Source: Candidatus Galloscillospira excrementavium (GTDB taxonomy: Bacteria; Bacillota; Clostridia; Oscillospirales; Oscillospiraceae). Taken from it: a DNA stretch of 5,592 bases. The stretch spans positions 1 through 5,592 of the forward strand of contig DVHW01000077.1 in NCBI GenBank assembly GCA_018711785.1. Direction: 5' to 3'. The notes below the pieces were generated by a model. It saw nothing but the letters and a program-made list of their open reading frames with translations, did no database searches and was not told the origin of the DNA. The position numbers were made by a program, and so were the translations under genes. This document shows, piece after piece, positions 1-5,556 of this stretch. How positions within the stretch are numbered: position 1 is the stretch's first letter; every line of letters begins with the position of its first letter.

Positions 1-20
1 GGCCGGGCGCACGCCCGGCC
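1..20 (-). terminator. Hairpin downstream of the DUF6273 gene, possible terminator
   Basis: Bases 1-9 (GGCCGGGCG) pair perfectly with 12-20 (CGCCCGGCC) around a two-base centre, which would open to about a four-base loop. The hairpin lies 27 bases past the stop codon of the leftward DUF6273 gene, where an intrinsic terminator would be expected. The T-run that would settle the matter for leftward transcription lies outside the window. Read rightward, the following bases are C-rich with only three Ts, so it is not a good rightward terminator. Confidence 0.4.
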
Positions 21-47
21 CCAGCCCCCTTTCAGAGCTGCTGTGGG

Positions 48-947
48 TCATTCCGCGCCGGGGTCTCTCCCCTTTGCGGCGCGGACCAGATCCACGATTT
101 TCAGGAATACCGTGAGCCCCAGGAGCTGAACGAACCTCGCCGGGCCGGAGGGCTCCTTTCGGCGCCGGATCGTTCCCCGGACGGAGCGGGGATAGCGCCC
201 CAGCTTCTCCCGGAAGGCCTCCTCGTCCTCCCCCTCCAGGCGGAGGACCCACTCCCGGGCACCCCCGGCGGTTCGGAGCTGCTCCATGGCGGAGACCCTG
301 GTGAGATCCAGGTTGAACGCCGGGCGCATACAGGCCGGCGCCACGCCGAACACGGAGTCCCGGTTCTCCGTGAAGTCCAGCAGCCAGCCGTTGAAGAACA
401 CCAGCCCCACGTCGATGGGGAAATCCTCGCTGTGGGGGCTGCGCAGCCACCAGGCGGCGGCCCTGCCGCCAAAGCCGGCTATGCGGGAGGCCTCGTCCGA
501 AAAGCCGTAGTCCGGGCAGTCGGCCTCCTGGACGGAGAGGAGGAACGCCCGGTCCCCGTCCAGGATTCCCTCCGCCGCCACGAAGGGGCACTGGCCCACC
601 CGGGTCTTGCCCCCCAGGAGCTCCCAGCGGTGGAGCTTGGTATACGGGGGATCGGATTGGAAGGTGGGCAGCATCGCCGCCTGCTCCTGGGGAGTGAAGC
701 GCTCCCGGGCAAAGCGCTGGCACCACCTCCTGGCATCGCTGTCCGCGTAGCGGTTGCCCTCCGGCTTGGCCTGATCCAGGAAGCAGAGACCGTGGGTCCG
801 GTCCCGCCCAATCAGGTTTTCGCACAGCAGAAAGGCCCCCGGCTCCCCGGTGCTGGTCCGCTCCGCGTCCAGCACGCGGAACCCGCCGTCGAACCCGGTG
901 CCAGGATCGGGAAGGCCAAAATAGACCAGATCTCCCTTTGTCAGCAT
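48..947 (-). CDS. DUF6273 domain protein, function unknown
   Basis: This 299-residue protein has the hallmarks of the DUF6273 family: a start like 'GFRVLDAER...GAFLLCENLI' (22-46), a 'YADSDARRWCQRFARERFTPQE' type segment (67-88), 'DRAFLLSVQEA' (132-142), the signature WWLRSP (166-171) and a closing RPAFNLD (208-214). The family is frequent in gut Clostridia and has no established function. There is no signal peptide. The tail is basic (RRRK, 261-264), followed by a short hydrophobic or amphipathic stretch (about 271-291) that could touch the membrane. I chose ATG at 947 because AAAGGAGG sits 8 bases before it; a GTG at 971 in the same frame has no comparable site and would place the Shine-Dalgarno inside the gene. 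It is divergent from the XRE regulator and has its own promoter, so it may be a target of that regulator (inference). Confidence 0.85.
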   Translation of the reverse strand: MLTKGDLVYFGLPDPGTGFDGGFRVLDAERTSTGEPGAFLLCENLIGRDRTHGLCFLDQAKPEGNRYADSDARRWCQRFARERFTPQEQAAMLPTFQSDPPYTKLHRWELLGGKTRVGQCPFVAAEGILDGDRAFLLSVQEADCPDYGFSDEASRIAGFGGRAAAWWLRSPHSEDFPIDVGLVFFNGWLLDFTENRDSVFGVAPACMRPAFNLDLTRVSAMEQLRTAGGAREWVLRLEGEDEEAFREKLGRYPRSVRGTIRRRKEPSGPARFVQLLGLTVFLKIVDLVRAAKGRDPGAE

Positions 948-1012
948 AGCGCATACCTCCTTTTGCTGCACGGAGCATTCGCCTGGGACGGGCCCCAGAA
1001 CTCCGTGGGGCT

Positions 1013-1041
1013 ATTATGCCAGAGGCGCCGCCGGGCGGCAA
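1013..1041 (-). promoter_or_regulatory. Candidate promoter of the DUF6273 gene
   Basis: On the minus strand the -10 box CATAAT (1018-1013, 5 of 6 to consensus) is preceded by TGG, giving an extended -10 (TGn). A weak -35, TTGCCG (1041-1036, 4 of 6), lies 17 bases upstream. Transcription would begin near 1006 and give a leader of about 59 bases ending in the strong AGGAGG site before the ATG at 947. A 6-bp hairpin (992-997 with 1006-1011) would lie at the very start of this leader. Confidence 0.5.
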
Positions 1042-1063
1042 GGCGGGCCGCACAGGCTTCGCC

Positions 1064-1089
1064 CCCAGGCGCATAACCTTGCGCCTGGG
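1064..1089. other. Strong intergenic hairpin, 10-bp perfect stem
   Basis: CCCAGGCGCA (1064-1073) pairs perfectly with TGCGCCTGGG (1080-1089) around the six-base loop TAACCT. Neither side has a T-run, so it is not a normal intrinsic terminator. A weaker 6-bp stem follows (GGCAGG 1093-1098 with CCTGCC 1112-1117), and a GCCGCC/GGCGGC stem (1027-1032 with 1034-1039) precedes it over the -35 of the leftward promoter. The cluster lies between the two divergent promoters, upstream of both predicted start sites. It could be a protein-binding palindrome, part of an unrecognised small RNA, or simply GC-rich spacer sequence. Confidence 0.5.
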
Positions 1090-1139
1090 CGTGGCAGGAG
1101 TGACCCAAACCCCTGCCCCCCAAGGGACGCAACCCGGAG

Positions 1140-1171
1140 TTGACAAAAAGAACCCGGCGCTTCCTTGTCAA
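1140..1171. promoter_or_regulatory. Inverted repeat over the XRE gene promoter, possible operator
   Basis: TTGACAA (1140-1146) and TTGTCAA (1165-1171) are perfect inverted 7-base arms separated by 18 bases. A smaller GAA...TTC pair (1150-1152, 1161-1163) lies inside, one base off centre. The right arm is the -35 box of the promoter driving the XRE-domain gene. A dyad on a regulator's own -35 is a common autoregulatory layout for XRE repressors. That this protein binds here is inference. Confidence 0.4.
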
Positions 1172-1193
1172 GACCGGCCCCATCTGGTACCAT
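1165..1193 (+). promoter_or_regulatory. Candidate promoter of the XRE membrane regulator gene
   Basis: TTGTCA (1165-1170, 5 of 6 to -35 consensus) and TACCAT (1188-1193, 4 of 6 to -10 consensus) are separated by 17 bases. The start would fall near 1200, leaving about 25 bases before the ATG at 1225 with a Shine-Dalgarno in the middle. The perfect TTGACA at 1140 has no acceptable -10 at the right distance (CCTTGT), so it is more likely an operator half-site than a working -35. Confidence 0.5.
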
Positions 1194-1224
1194 GGGCACA
1201 GCAAAGGAAAAGGAAGTGACAGCC

Positions 1225-2430
1225 ATGACCATGGGCGCGCGCATTCAGGAGCTGCGGCGGCAGAAGGGCCTGTCCCAGGAGGCACTGGGGGAGGCCCTGG
1301 GGGTCTCCCGCCAGGCCATCTCCAAGTGGGAGAGCGACACCACCATCCCCGAGGTGGACAAGCTGGTGGCCCTGAGCAAACTCTTCGGGGTCAGCGTGGG
1401 GGCCCTGCTGGGGGTGGAGGCCGAGCCGGACCCCGGGGAGACCGAGCCCGGCCCCGGGGCGGAAAAGCGGGCCCCGGAGGAGCTCACCGACCGGGAGCTG
1501 CGGGCCATCGAGGCCATCGTGGGCCGGTACCTGGCCGAGCTGGAGGCCCGGCGGCCCCGCCCCTTCCGGAAAAAGTGGCCCTGGGTGCTGGGGGGCGTCG
1601 CGGCGGGGTTTGTGCTGCTGTGCGCGGTGCAGCTGTTGCTGGGCACGGTGAGCCGGGTGGAGGAGCAGGTGACCGAGGTCCAGTCCCAGGTGGTCCGGTT
1701 CCAGAGCGACGTGACGGGCCAGATCTCCTCCATCACCAGCCAGGTGGAGGAAGCCCTGGCCGAGCAGGAGAACCTGCTGGCGGGCTCCAGCTGGGCCGTG
1801 GAGACCGTCGACCCGGACGCTGGCACCGCCCGGCTGGAGGTGTCGGTGGTGCCCAAGACCTACGCCGACGGGATGACCGCCACCTTCCTTTTGCGCTCCG
1901 GCACCGAGACCCTCGCCACCGCGGCGGCACAGGCCGACGGGGAGAGCCTGTCCTTCCGCGCGGAGGGCTGGGAGGTGCCCCTGGCCGACTATCTGGAGCT
2001 GTGGGTGGCCTTCGGCGACGGCGGGGAGCGCCGCAGCCAGCGCCTGGACACCATCTACAACCTGGCCTGGGACACCGCCATCCACCTGACCGCCCAGCGG
2101 AACACCTCCGTCCAGGTGTCGGGGGCCGTCGAGGTGCTGGTGGAGGTGGGGGCCCTGGCCGACGCCTGGCCGGTGTCCCTGGAGGTCCGGTGCGGCGAGG
2201 AGGTGGCGCCCGTCAACCTGACCGGCCCCTGGGAGGGGGAGCCCTACCCGGGCCAGAACGCGGCGGCCGCGGTGCCTGCCATGCCGGAGGGCGATGCGCC
2301 GGACGAGCTGGCGGACTGGCGGGGCACGTCCATCACCTACTACCCCCGGTTCGAGGGCGGGGTGCCCGAGGGGACCATCACCGTCACCCTCACGGACAGC
2401 GAGGGGCGGGCCTATGTAGAGGAGATATAG
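1225..2430 (+). CDS. Membrane-anchored XRE-family transcriptional regulator
   Basis: This 401-residue protein is a likely one-component signal transducer. Residues 4-62 form an XRE/Cro-C1 helix-turn-helix (RIQELRRQKGLSQEALGEAL, VSRQAISKWESD, IP..DKLVALSKLFGVSVGALL). Next come an acidic, proline-rich linker (65-88), a charged helix (about 88-110), a basic RPRPFRKK patch (110-117) and one membrane helix (about 118-140). Beyond it lie a heptad-like, Q/V/E-rich coiled coil (143-183) and a C-terminal beta-rich domain (about 189-401) without recognised catalytic residues. The positive-inside rule puts the DNA-binding domain in the cytoplasm and the C-terminus outside. I chose ATG 1225 because AAGGAAG ends 8 bases upstream; an in-frame TTG at 1165 would lie in the -35 box. 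ATG 1231 is a less well spaced alternative. The signal sensed and the target genes are unknown; the promoter dyad and the divergent DUF6273 gene are the obvious candidate targets. Confidence 0.88.
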   Translation: MTMGARIQELRRQKGLSQEALGEALGVSRQAISKWESDTTIPEVDKLVALSKLFGVSVGALLGVEAEPDPGETEPGPGAEKRAPEELTDRELRAIEAIVGRYLAELEARRPRPFRKKWPWVLGGVAAGFVLLCAVQLLLGTVSRVEEQVTEVQSQVVRFQSDVTGQISSITSQVEEALAEQENLLAGSSWAVETVDPDAGTARLEVSVVPKTYADGMTATFLLRSGTETLATAAAQADGESLSFRAEGWEVPLADYLELWVAFGDGGERRSQRLDTIYNLAWDTAIHLTAQRNTSVQVSGAVEVLVEVGALADAWPVSLEVRCGEEVAPVNLTGPWEGEPYPGQNAAAAVPAMPEGDAPDELADWRGTSITYYPRFEGGVPEGTITVTLTDSEGRAYVEEI

Positions 2431-2438
2431 GCCAAAGA

Positions 2439-2464
2439 CGTGGGGAGCTATTGAGCTCCCCACG
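2439..2464. terminator. Bidirectional hairpin between convergent genes
   Basis: CGTGGGGAGCT (2439-2449) pairs perfectly with AGCTCCCCACG (2454-2464) around ATTG, an 11-bp stem. It starts 9 bases after the XRE gene stop and ends 8 bases before the CBS gene stop, the usual place for a shared terminator. Neither flank has a proper T-run: rightward it is followed by CCCTGCTGC, and leftward by TCTTTGGC. It may therefore terminate weakly, act with Rho, or protect transcript ends. Confidence 0.6.
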
Positions 2465-2472
2465 CCCTGCTG

Positions 2473-2901
2473 CTATCCCCGTTTGATGTTGTCCGAGATG
2501 TCGGCCAGGGCCTTGCTGGCCTCCATGTCGTAGGCCTGGCTCAGGGCGATGTCCCCCAGGGAGAGGATGCCCACTACCTTCCCCTCCTCGGTCACCGGCA
2601 GGCGGCGCACCTGCTCGGCGGCCATCATGCGGCTGGCCTCCCGCACGTCGTCGTCCGGGGAGACCACCGCGCAGTTGCGGGTCATGATATCCCGCACCTT
2701 CACCTGGGCCGGGTCCTCCTCCGCCGCCACACAGCGGGTGACGATGTCCCGGTCGGTGACGATGCCCCGCAGGCCCCCCTCCTCCCCGCACACCGGCAGG
2801 GAGCCGATGTTGTGCCGGGACAGGAGCCGGGCCGCCAGGGCCGCCGACTCGCCGGGGGCGATGGACACCACGCTGGGGTTCATCAGGTCGCGCACTTGCA
2901 T
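2473..2901 (-). CDS. Tandem CBS-domain protein
   Basis: This 142-residue cytoplasmic protein is almost entirely one Bateman module. CBS 1 spans about 1-58 (VRDLMNPSVVSI, then GIVTDRDI at 46-53) and CBS 2 about 68-122 (VRDIMTRNCAVVSP, then GILSLGDIA at 111-119). Both domains keep the S/T-x-x-D ligand motif (T49-D52 and S114-D117) that in this family contacts the ribose of adenine nucleotides such as AMP, ATP or S-adenosylmethionine. The ligand and partner cannot be told from sequence. No enzymatic or membrane domain is attached, so it probably regulates a partner. I chose ATG 2901, which has AGGCGG 7 bases upstream. An in-frame ATG at 2925 has no Shine-Dalgarno and would add eight residues encoded inside a hairpin. 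The gene follows the queG-like gene after 55 bases that are mostly a terminator-like stem-loop. Confidence 0.87.
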   Translation of the reverse strand: MQVRDLMNPSVVSIAPGESAALAARLLSRHNIGSLPVCGEEGGLRGIVTDRDIVTRCVAAEEDPAQVKVRDIMTRNCAVVSPDDDVREASRMMAAEQVRRLPVTEEGKVVGILSLGDIALSQAYDMEASKALADISDNIKRG

Positions 2902-2956
2902 GAGAAAACCGCCTTTCCCTTCCATTTACAGTTAGTATGGACGGGAAAGGCGGTTC
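2902..2956 (-). terminator. Terminator-like hairpin overlapping the CBS gene ribosome binding site
   Basis: AACCGCCTTTCCC (2907-2919) pairs perfectly with GGGAAAGGCGGTT (2943-2955). After one T/C mismatch the stem continues for five more base pairs (2921-2925 with 2937-2941), leaving an 11-base loop. Leftward, the stem runs straight into TTTTCTC and then the CBS start codon, which fits an intrinsic terminator for the murE/queG transcript. Rightward it is followed by CTTATTCTTC, so it could work both ways. The AGGCGG that would serve as CBS Shine-Dalgarno (2914-2909) lies in the 3' arm and is base-paired when the hairpin forms. I see no convincing promoter between this hairpin and the CBS start. 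Confidence 0.7.
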
Positions 2957-3799
2957 TTATTCTTCTTTCAGCGCCAGGTTGCGGCGCAGGGGCCCGGGGC
3001 CCCGCCAGGCGAAGGCCCGGCCGCCGTACTTGGCCTGAAAGCTGCGGCCCGTCAGCCCCGCCAGGTCGGCGGAGGTGAGGGCGGGGAGGAGCCCCTCCCG
3101 GAACTCGGGCAGGGGGGTGAGGGCGGCGGCGCGGTTGTAGGGGCAGACGGTCTGGCACCGGTCGCACCCCCAGATGAGGCCGTGGGAGCGGAGCAGCGCC
3201 CCCTCCTCCGCCGTCACCGCTCCCTTCCGCTGGGTCAGGTCGGAGAGGCAGCGGGAGACCTCCACCCGCCCGTCCGGCCCCAGGGCCCCGGTGGGGCAGG
3301 CGGCGGCGCAGGCCCCGCAGGACAGGCAGTCCGGCGCGGCGGGGCGCGCTTCGACCTCCAGGGGGCAGTCGGTGAGGATGGTGCCCAGGAAGAGGTAGCT
3401 GCCGTAGGGGGGCAGGATGACCAGGCCGTTTTTCCCCCGCAGGCCGATGCCGGCGGCCCAGGCGGCCTCCCGCTCCGGCAGGGGGGAGCTGTCCGCCCCC
3501 GGGATAAAGCGATACGAAGGGTATTGTTCTACAAGAAAAGTACAGACCGTATTCAATCTCCGGCCCAGCACCCGGTGGTAGTCCTCCCCCCGGGCGTAGA
3601 GGGACAGGTTGCCCTCCCCCTCCCCGGCGTAGTAGGGGAAGGCGGCCACCAGCACGGCTGACGCCCCCGGGCAGAGGGCGCGGGCCTTTTCCCGGGCAAT
3701 GGGGGCCATGTGCTCCTCCAGCGGGCCGTAGGCCGTGCCCCCCCAGGCCGCCGCCCCGGCGGCGGCAAAGACCCCGGAGAGGCCGTCGGGGAGCTTCAC
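2957..3799 (-). CDS. QueG-like 4Fe-4S protein (epoxyqueuosine reductase family), short form
   Basis: QueG is a cytoplasmic cobalamin and double 4Fe-4S enzyme that reduces epoxyqueuosine to queuosine in tRNA. This 280-residue relative keeps the DUF1730-type core: DYHRVLGRRL (73-82), DSSPLPER (103-110) with the conserved Asp, and a GLRGKNGLVILPPYGSYLFLG segment (119-139). The ferredoxin part has C158, C161, C164 and C168 (CxxCxxCxxxCP), then C184 and CDRCQTVCPYN (C212, C215, C219). It is about 100 residues shorter than E. coli QueG: the N-terminus is reduced and the C-terminal HEAT-like region, used for tRNA binding in QueG, is missing after 'LRRNLALKEE'. It may be a compact QueG or a relative with another substrate, so I give no symbol. 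The start is GTG 3799, overlapping the upstream stop as GTGA, with GGGAGG 7 bases upstream. Translational coupling to the MurE-like gene is expected. Confidence 0.82.
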   Translation of the reverse strand: MKLPDGLSGVFAAAGAAAWGGTAYGPLEEHMAPIAREKARALCPGASAVLVAAFPYYAGEGEGNLSLYARGEDYHRVLGRRLNTVCTFLVEQYPSYRFIPGADSSPLPEREAAWAAGIGLRGKNGLVILPPYGSYLFLGTILTDCPLEVEARPAAPDCLSCGACAAACPTGALGPDGRVEVSRCLSDLTQRKGAVTAEEGALLRSHGLIWGCDRCQTVCPYNRAAALTPLPEFREGLLPALTSADLAGLTGRSFQAKYGGRAFAWRGPGPLRRNLALKEE

Positions 3800-5334
3800 G
3801 GCCGCCCCTCCCGGTCTCCCCGCCGGTCCAGCTTCTCCAGGGCGGCCTGGGCCAGCAGGGCGTCGGGCACGCAGGGCTCGGGGCCGTGCCTGCGCTTCTG
3901 CTGGAGCTCCGCTCCCTTCCCCGCCAGCACCACCACCGCTGGGGGACGGGCAGAGAGGATGGTGCCCTCCACCGCCTCCTCCCGGTCGGGGACGATCTCC
4001 CAGGGCTTTCCGAAGGGGGCCAGGTATCGGACGATGTCGGCGCAGATGTCGGCCACCTCCTCCGGGCCGGGGTCGTCCTCGGTGAGGACCACCCGGTCGG
4101 CCCAGCGGCCCGCGGCGGCGGCCATGCCCTCCCGCCGGTCCAGGCCCTTGCCGCCGGTGCAGCCGAAGACCACCGTCATCTCCCGGCCGGGGAAGGCCCG
4201 GCGCACCGAGGAGAGCAGGGCCTCCAGGCTCATGCCGTTGTGGGCGTAGTCCACCACCACGGCCACCTGGTCATCGGCGCTGTGGTAGGTCTCCATCCGC
4301 CCGGGGACAGCGGCGGCGGCCAGTCCGGCGGCCACCGACTCCTCCGGTACCCCCAGCACCTCCGCCGCCGCCACGGCGGCCAGGGCGTTTTCCACATTGA
4401 ACTCCCCGGGCATGGGCAGGGAGAGCTCCCGGGTGTACCGGGGGGTGCGGACGGTGAAGCGGGTGGCGCCCCCCTCCCGGCGCAGGTCCCGGGCGAACAC
4501 GTCGGCCCCGGCGTCCCGCAGGGAGAAGGTGACGCGCCGGGGGCAGGTCTCCGCCGCGGCCAGGACCCGCTGGGCGTGGTCGCAGTCCAGGTTGACCACC
4601 GCCGCCCCGGCCTGGGCGAAAATGCGCAGCTTGGAGGAGAAGTAGTCCTCGAAATCCGGGTGCTCCACCGGGCTGATGTGGTCCTCCCCGATGTTGAGGA
4701 ACACGGCGCACGCCAGGTCCACCCCGTCCACCCGGTGGTACTTCAGGGCCTGGCTGGAGACCTCCATGGTCACATAGCCGCACCCGGCCCCCGCCGCGTG
4801 GAACAGGTGCCGCTGGAGGTCCAGGGGCTCGGGGGTGGTGAGCTTGGCGGGGCGGCACTCCACGCCGTCGTCGGTGACGATGGTGGAGAGAAGGGCGGTC
4901 TTGTGGAGCCCCCGGGCCCACCGCCAATGGTCCAGGATGCCCTGGAGGAAGTAGGCCGTGGTGGTCTTGCCCTTGGTGCCGGTGATGCCGGTGACGGCCA
5001 GCTGTCCCGAGGGGTGGCCCCAGGCAAAGTCGGCCAGCAGGGCCATGGCGGCGCGGACGTCGGTGACCTGGATGCAGGGGGCACTGGCGCGGGGGTAGGG
5101 CCGCTCGCTGACATAGGCAGCCGCCCCCTTCCGAAGGGCCTCCAGCAGATATTCCTCCTTGAAGGCCGCCCCCTTGCAAAGGAAGAGGGTGCCGGGGACC
5201 ACCACCTGGGAGTCGCAGGAGACCATGGGCACCGGCCGCGTCAGGTCGGCGGCCAGAGGGAGGGGGCTTGCGAGCAGGCGGTTTTTTTGCAGGAGCTGGC
5301 AGTACGCGCCCAGGGGATGGCGGGGGCGGTCCAT
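3796..5334 (-). CDS. murE: MurE-family UDP-MurNAc-tripeptide ligase
   Basis: This 512-residue cytoplasmic Mur ligase would add the third peptide-stem residue to UDP-MurNAc-L-Ala-D-Glu using ATP. Its three domains are visible: an N-terminal UDP-binding domain (CDSQ 40-43 in place of the usual DSR), the ATPase domain with GTKGKTTT (119-126), TTPEPLDL (166-172), MEVSSQALKYHRVDG (190-204), NIGEDHISPVEHP (214-226) and the lysine expected to be carbamylated (K235), and a C-terminal domain from GEFNVENALAA (310-320), VDYAHN (361-366) and GCTGGKG (391-397) to AGKGAE (471-476). The CKGAAFKEEYL and DHI..EHPxFEDY wording resembles the streptococcal/lactobacillar MurE type. The specificity motif reads DDPG (420-423), not the DNPR of meso-DAP enzymes, so the amino acid added is uncertain. 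ATG 5334 has GAGGTG 7 bases upstream; ATG 5364 has no such site. No other dcw cell-wall genes are adjacent, so it may be a second MurE copy. Confidence 0.87.
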   Translation of the reverse strand: MDRPRHPLGAYCQLLQKNRLLASPLPLAADLTRPVPMVSCDSQVVVPGTLFLCKGAAFKEEYLLEALRKGAAAYVSERPYPRASAPCIQVTDVRAAMALLADFAWGHPSGQLAVTGITGTKGKTTTAYFLQGILDHWRWARGLHKTALLSTIVTDDGVECRPAKLTTPEPLDLQRHLFHAAGAGCGYVTMEVSSQALKYHRVDGVDLACAVFLNIGEDHISPVEHPDFEDYFSSKLRIFAQAGAAVVNLDCDHAQRVLAAAETCPRRVTFSLRDAGADVFARDLRREGGATRFTVRTPRYTRELSLPMPGEFNVENALAAVAAAEVLGVPEESVAAGLAAAAVPGRMETYHSADDQVAVVVDYAHNGMSLEALLSSVRRAFPGREMTVVFGCTGGKGLDRREGMAAAAGRWADRVVLTEDDPGPEEVADICADIVRYLAPFGKPWEIVPDREEAVEGTILSARPPAVVVLAGKGAELQQKRRHGPEPCVPDALLAQAALEKLDRRGDREGRP

Positions 5335-5427
5335 GGCGGTCACCTCAGTTTCGTCACAGTGCATGGGGTTTGTCCCATGATAGCGCGCCGCGGGCGGGAA
5401 AGGGGTCGGAAGGCGGCGCTCTCTAAT

Positions 5428-5456
5428 AAGATACTGGAAAAACGGGAAAAGCGCAA
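5428..5456 (-). promoter_or_regulatory. Tentative promoter of the murE / queG-like operon
   Basis: On the minus strand TTGCGC (5456-5451, 3 of 6) and TATCTT (5433-5428, 4 of 6) are 17 bases apart with a T-rich spacer. Transcription would start about 85 bases before the ATG at 5334. An alternative -10, TATCAT (5382-5377, 5 of 6), lies nearer the gene but has no recognisable -35. A perfect TTGACA (5473-5468) lies upstream but has no matching -10. The leader also contains a 6-bp hairpin (CATGGG 5362-5367 with CCCATG 5374-5379). Confidence 0.3.
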
Positions 5457-5465
5457 GGGGGCGGG

Positions 5466-5516
5466 GCTGTCAACAGCGGCGCGTATGTATGCGCCGTTCA
5501 TCTTGCCGTTGACTGC
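5466..5516. repeat. Nested inverted repeats upstream of murE
   Basis: GCTGTCAACAGC (5466-5477) and GCCGTTGACTGC (5505-5516) are inverted copies matching at 10 of 12 positions. Between them lies a second palindrome, CGGCGC (5477-5482) with GCGCCG (5491-5496) around GTATGTAT. The nested structure is unrelated to any gene start I can see. It could be an operator region, a structured leader of a longer murE transcript, or one copy of a dispersed palindromic repeat. Confidence 0.45.
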
Positions 5517-5556
5517 TCCGCCTGGCTTTGCGATCTCCTCGATGAATGGGAATTTG

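Noticed and set aside
992..1018. GCCCCA/TGGGGC hairpin followed by TATTAT as a rightward terminator
   Set aside because: There is no rightward gene upstream to terminate, and the AT-rich bases are better explained as the -10 box of the leftward promoter.
1140..1168. TTGACA at 1140 as the main -35 box of the XRE gene
   Set aside because: At 16-18 bases of spacing the -10 candidates (such as CCTTGT) are poor; TTGTCA/TACCAT with 17-base spacing fits the start and leader length better.
948..1224. Riboswitch or T-box in the divergent region
   Set aside because: The hairpins lie upstream of both predicted starts, and I recognise no conserved riboswitch core or T-box sequence.
1168..2463. Leftward 431-codon frame opposite the XRE gene
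   Set aside because: His/Gly/Leu-rich shadow translation with no domain and no ribosome binding site.
1140..2486. Rightward 448-codon frame overlapping the XRE gene
   Set aside because: Translation is repetitive Gly/Arg/Pro, the expected artefact of another frame of a GC-rich gene; the overlapping frame has a clear HTH and membrane helix.
2902..2925. Longer CBS protein starting at ATG 2925
   Set aside because: No Shine-Dalgarno precedes it and the extra eight codons lie inside the terminator-like stem.
5340..5501. Small leftward ORF (53 codons) starting MNGAYIRAAVDSPAPL upstream of murE
   Set aside because: The only purine-rich site (GGAG) is about 14 bases from the ATG, and the second half is Arg/Pro/Ser shadow-like sequence. 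It is kept as part of the repeat-or-remnant finding rather than called a gene.
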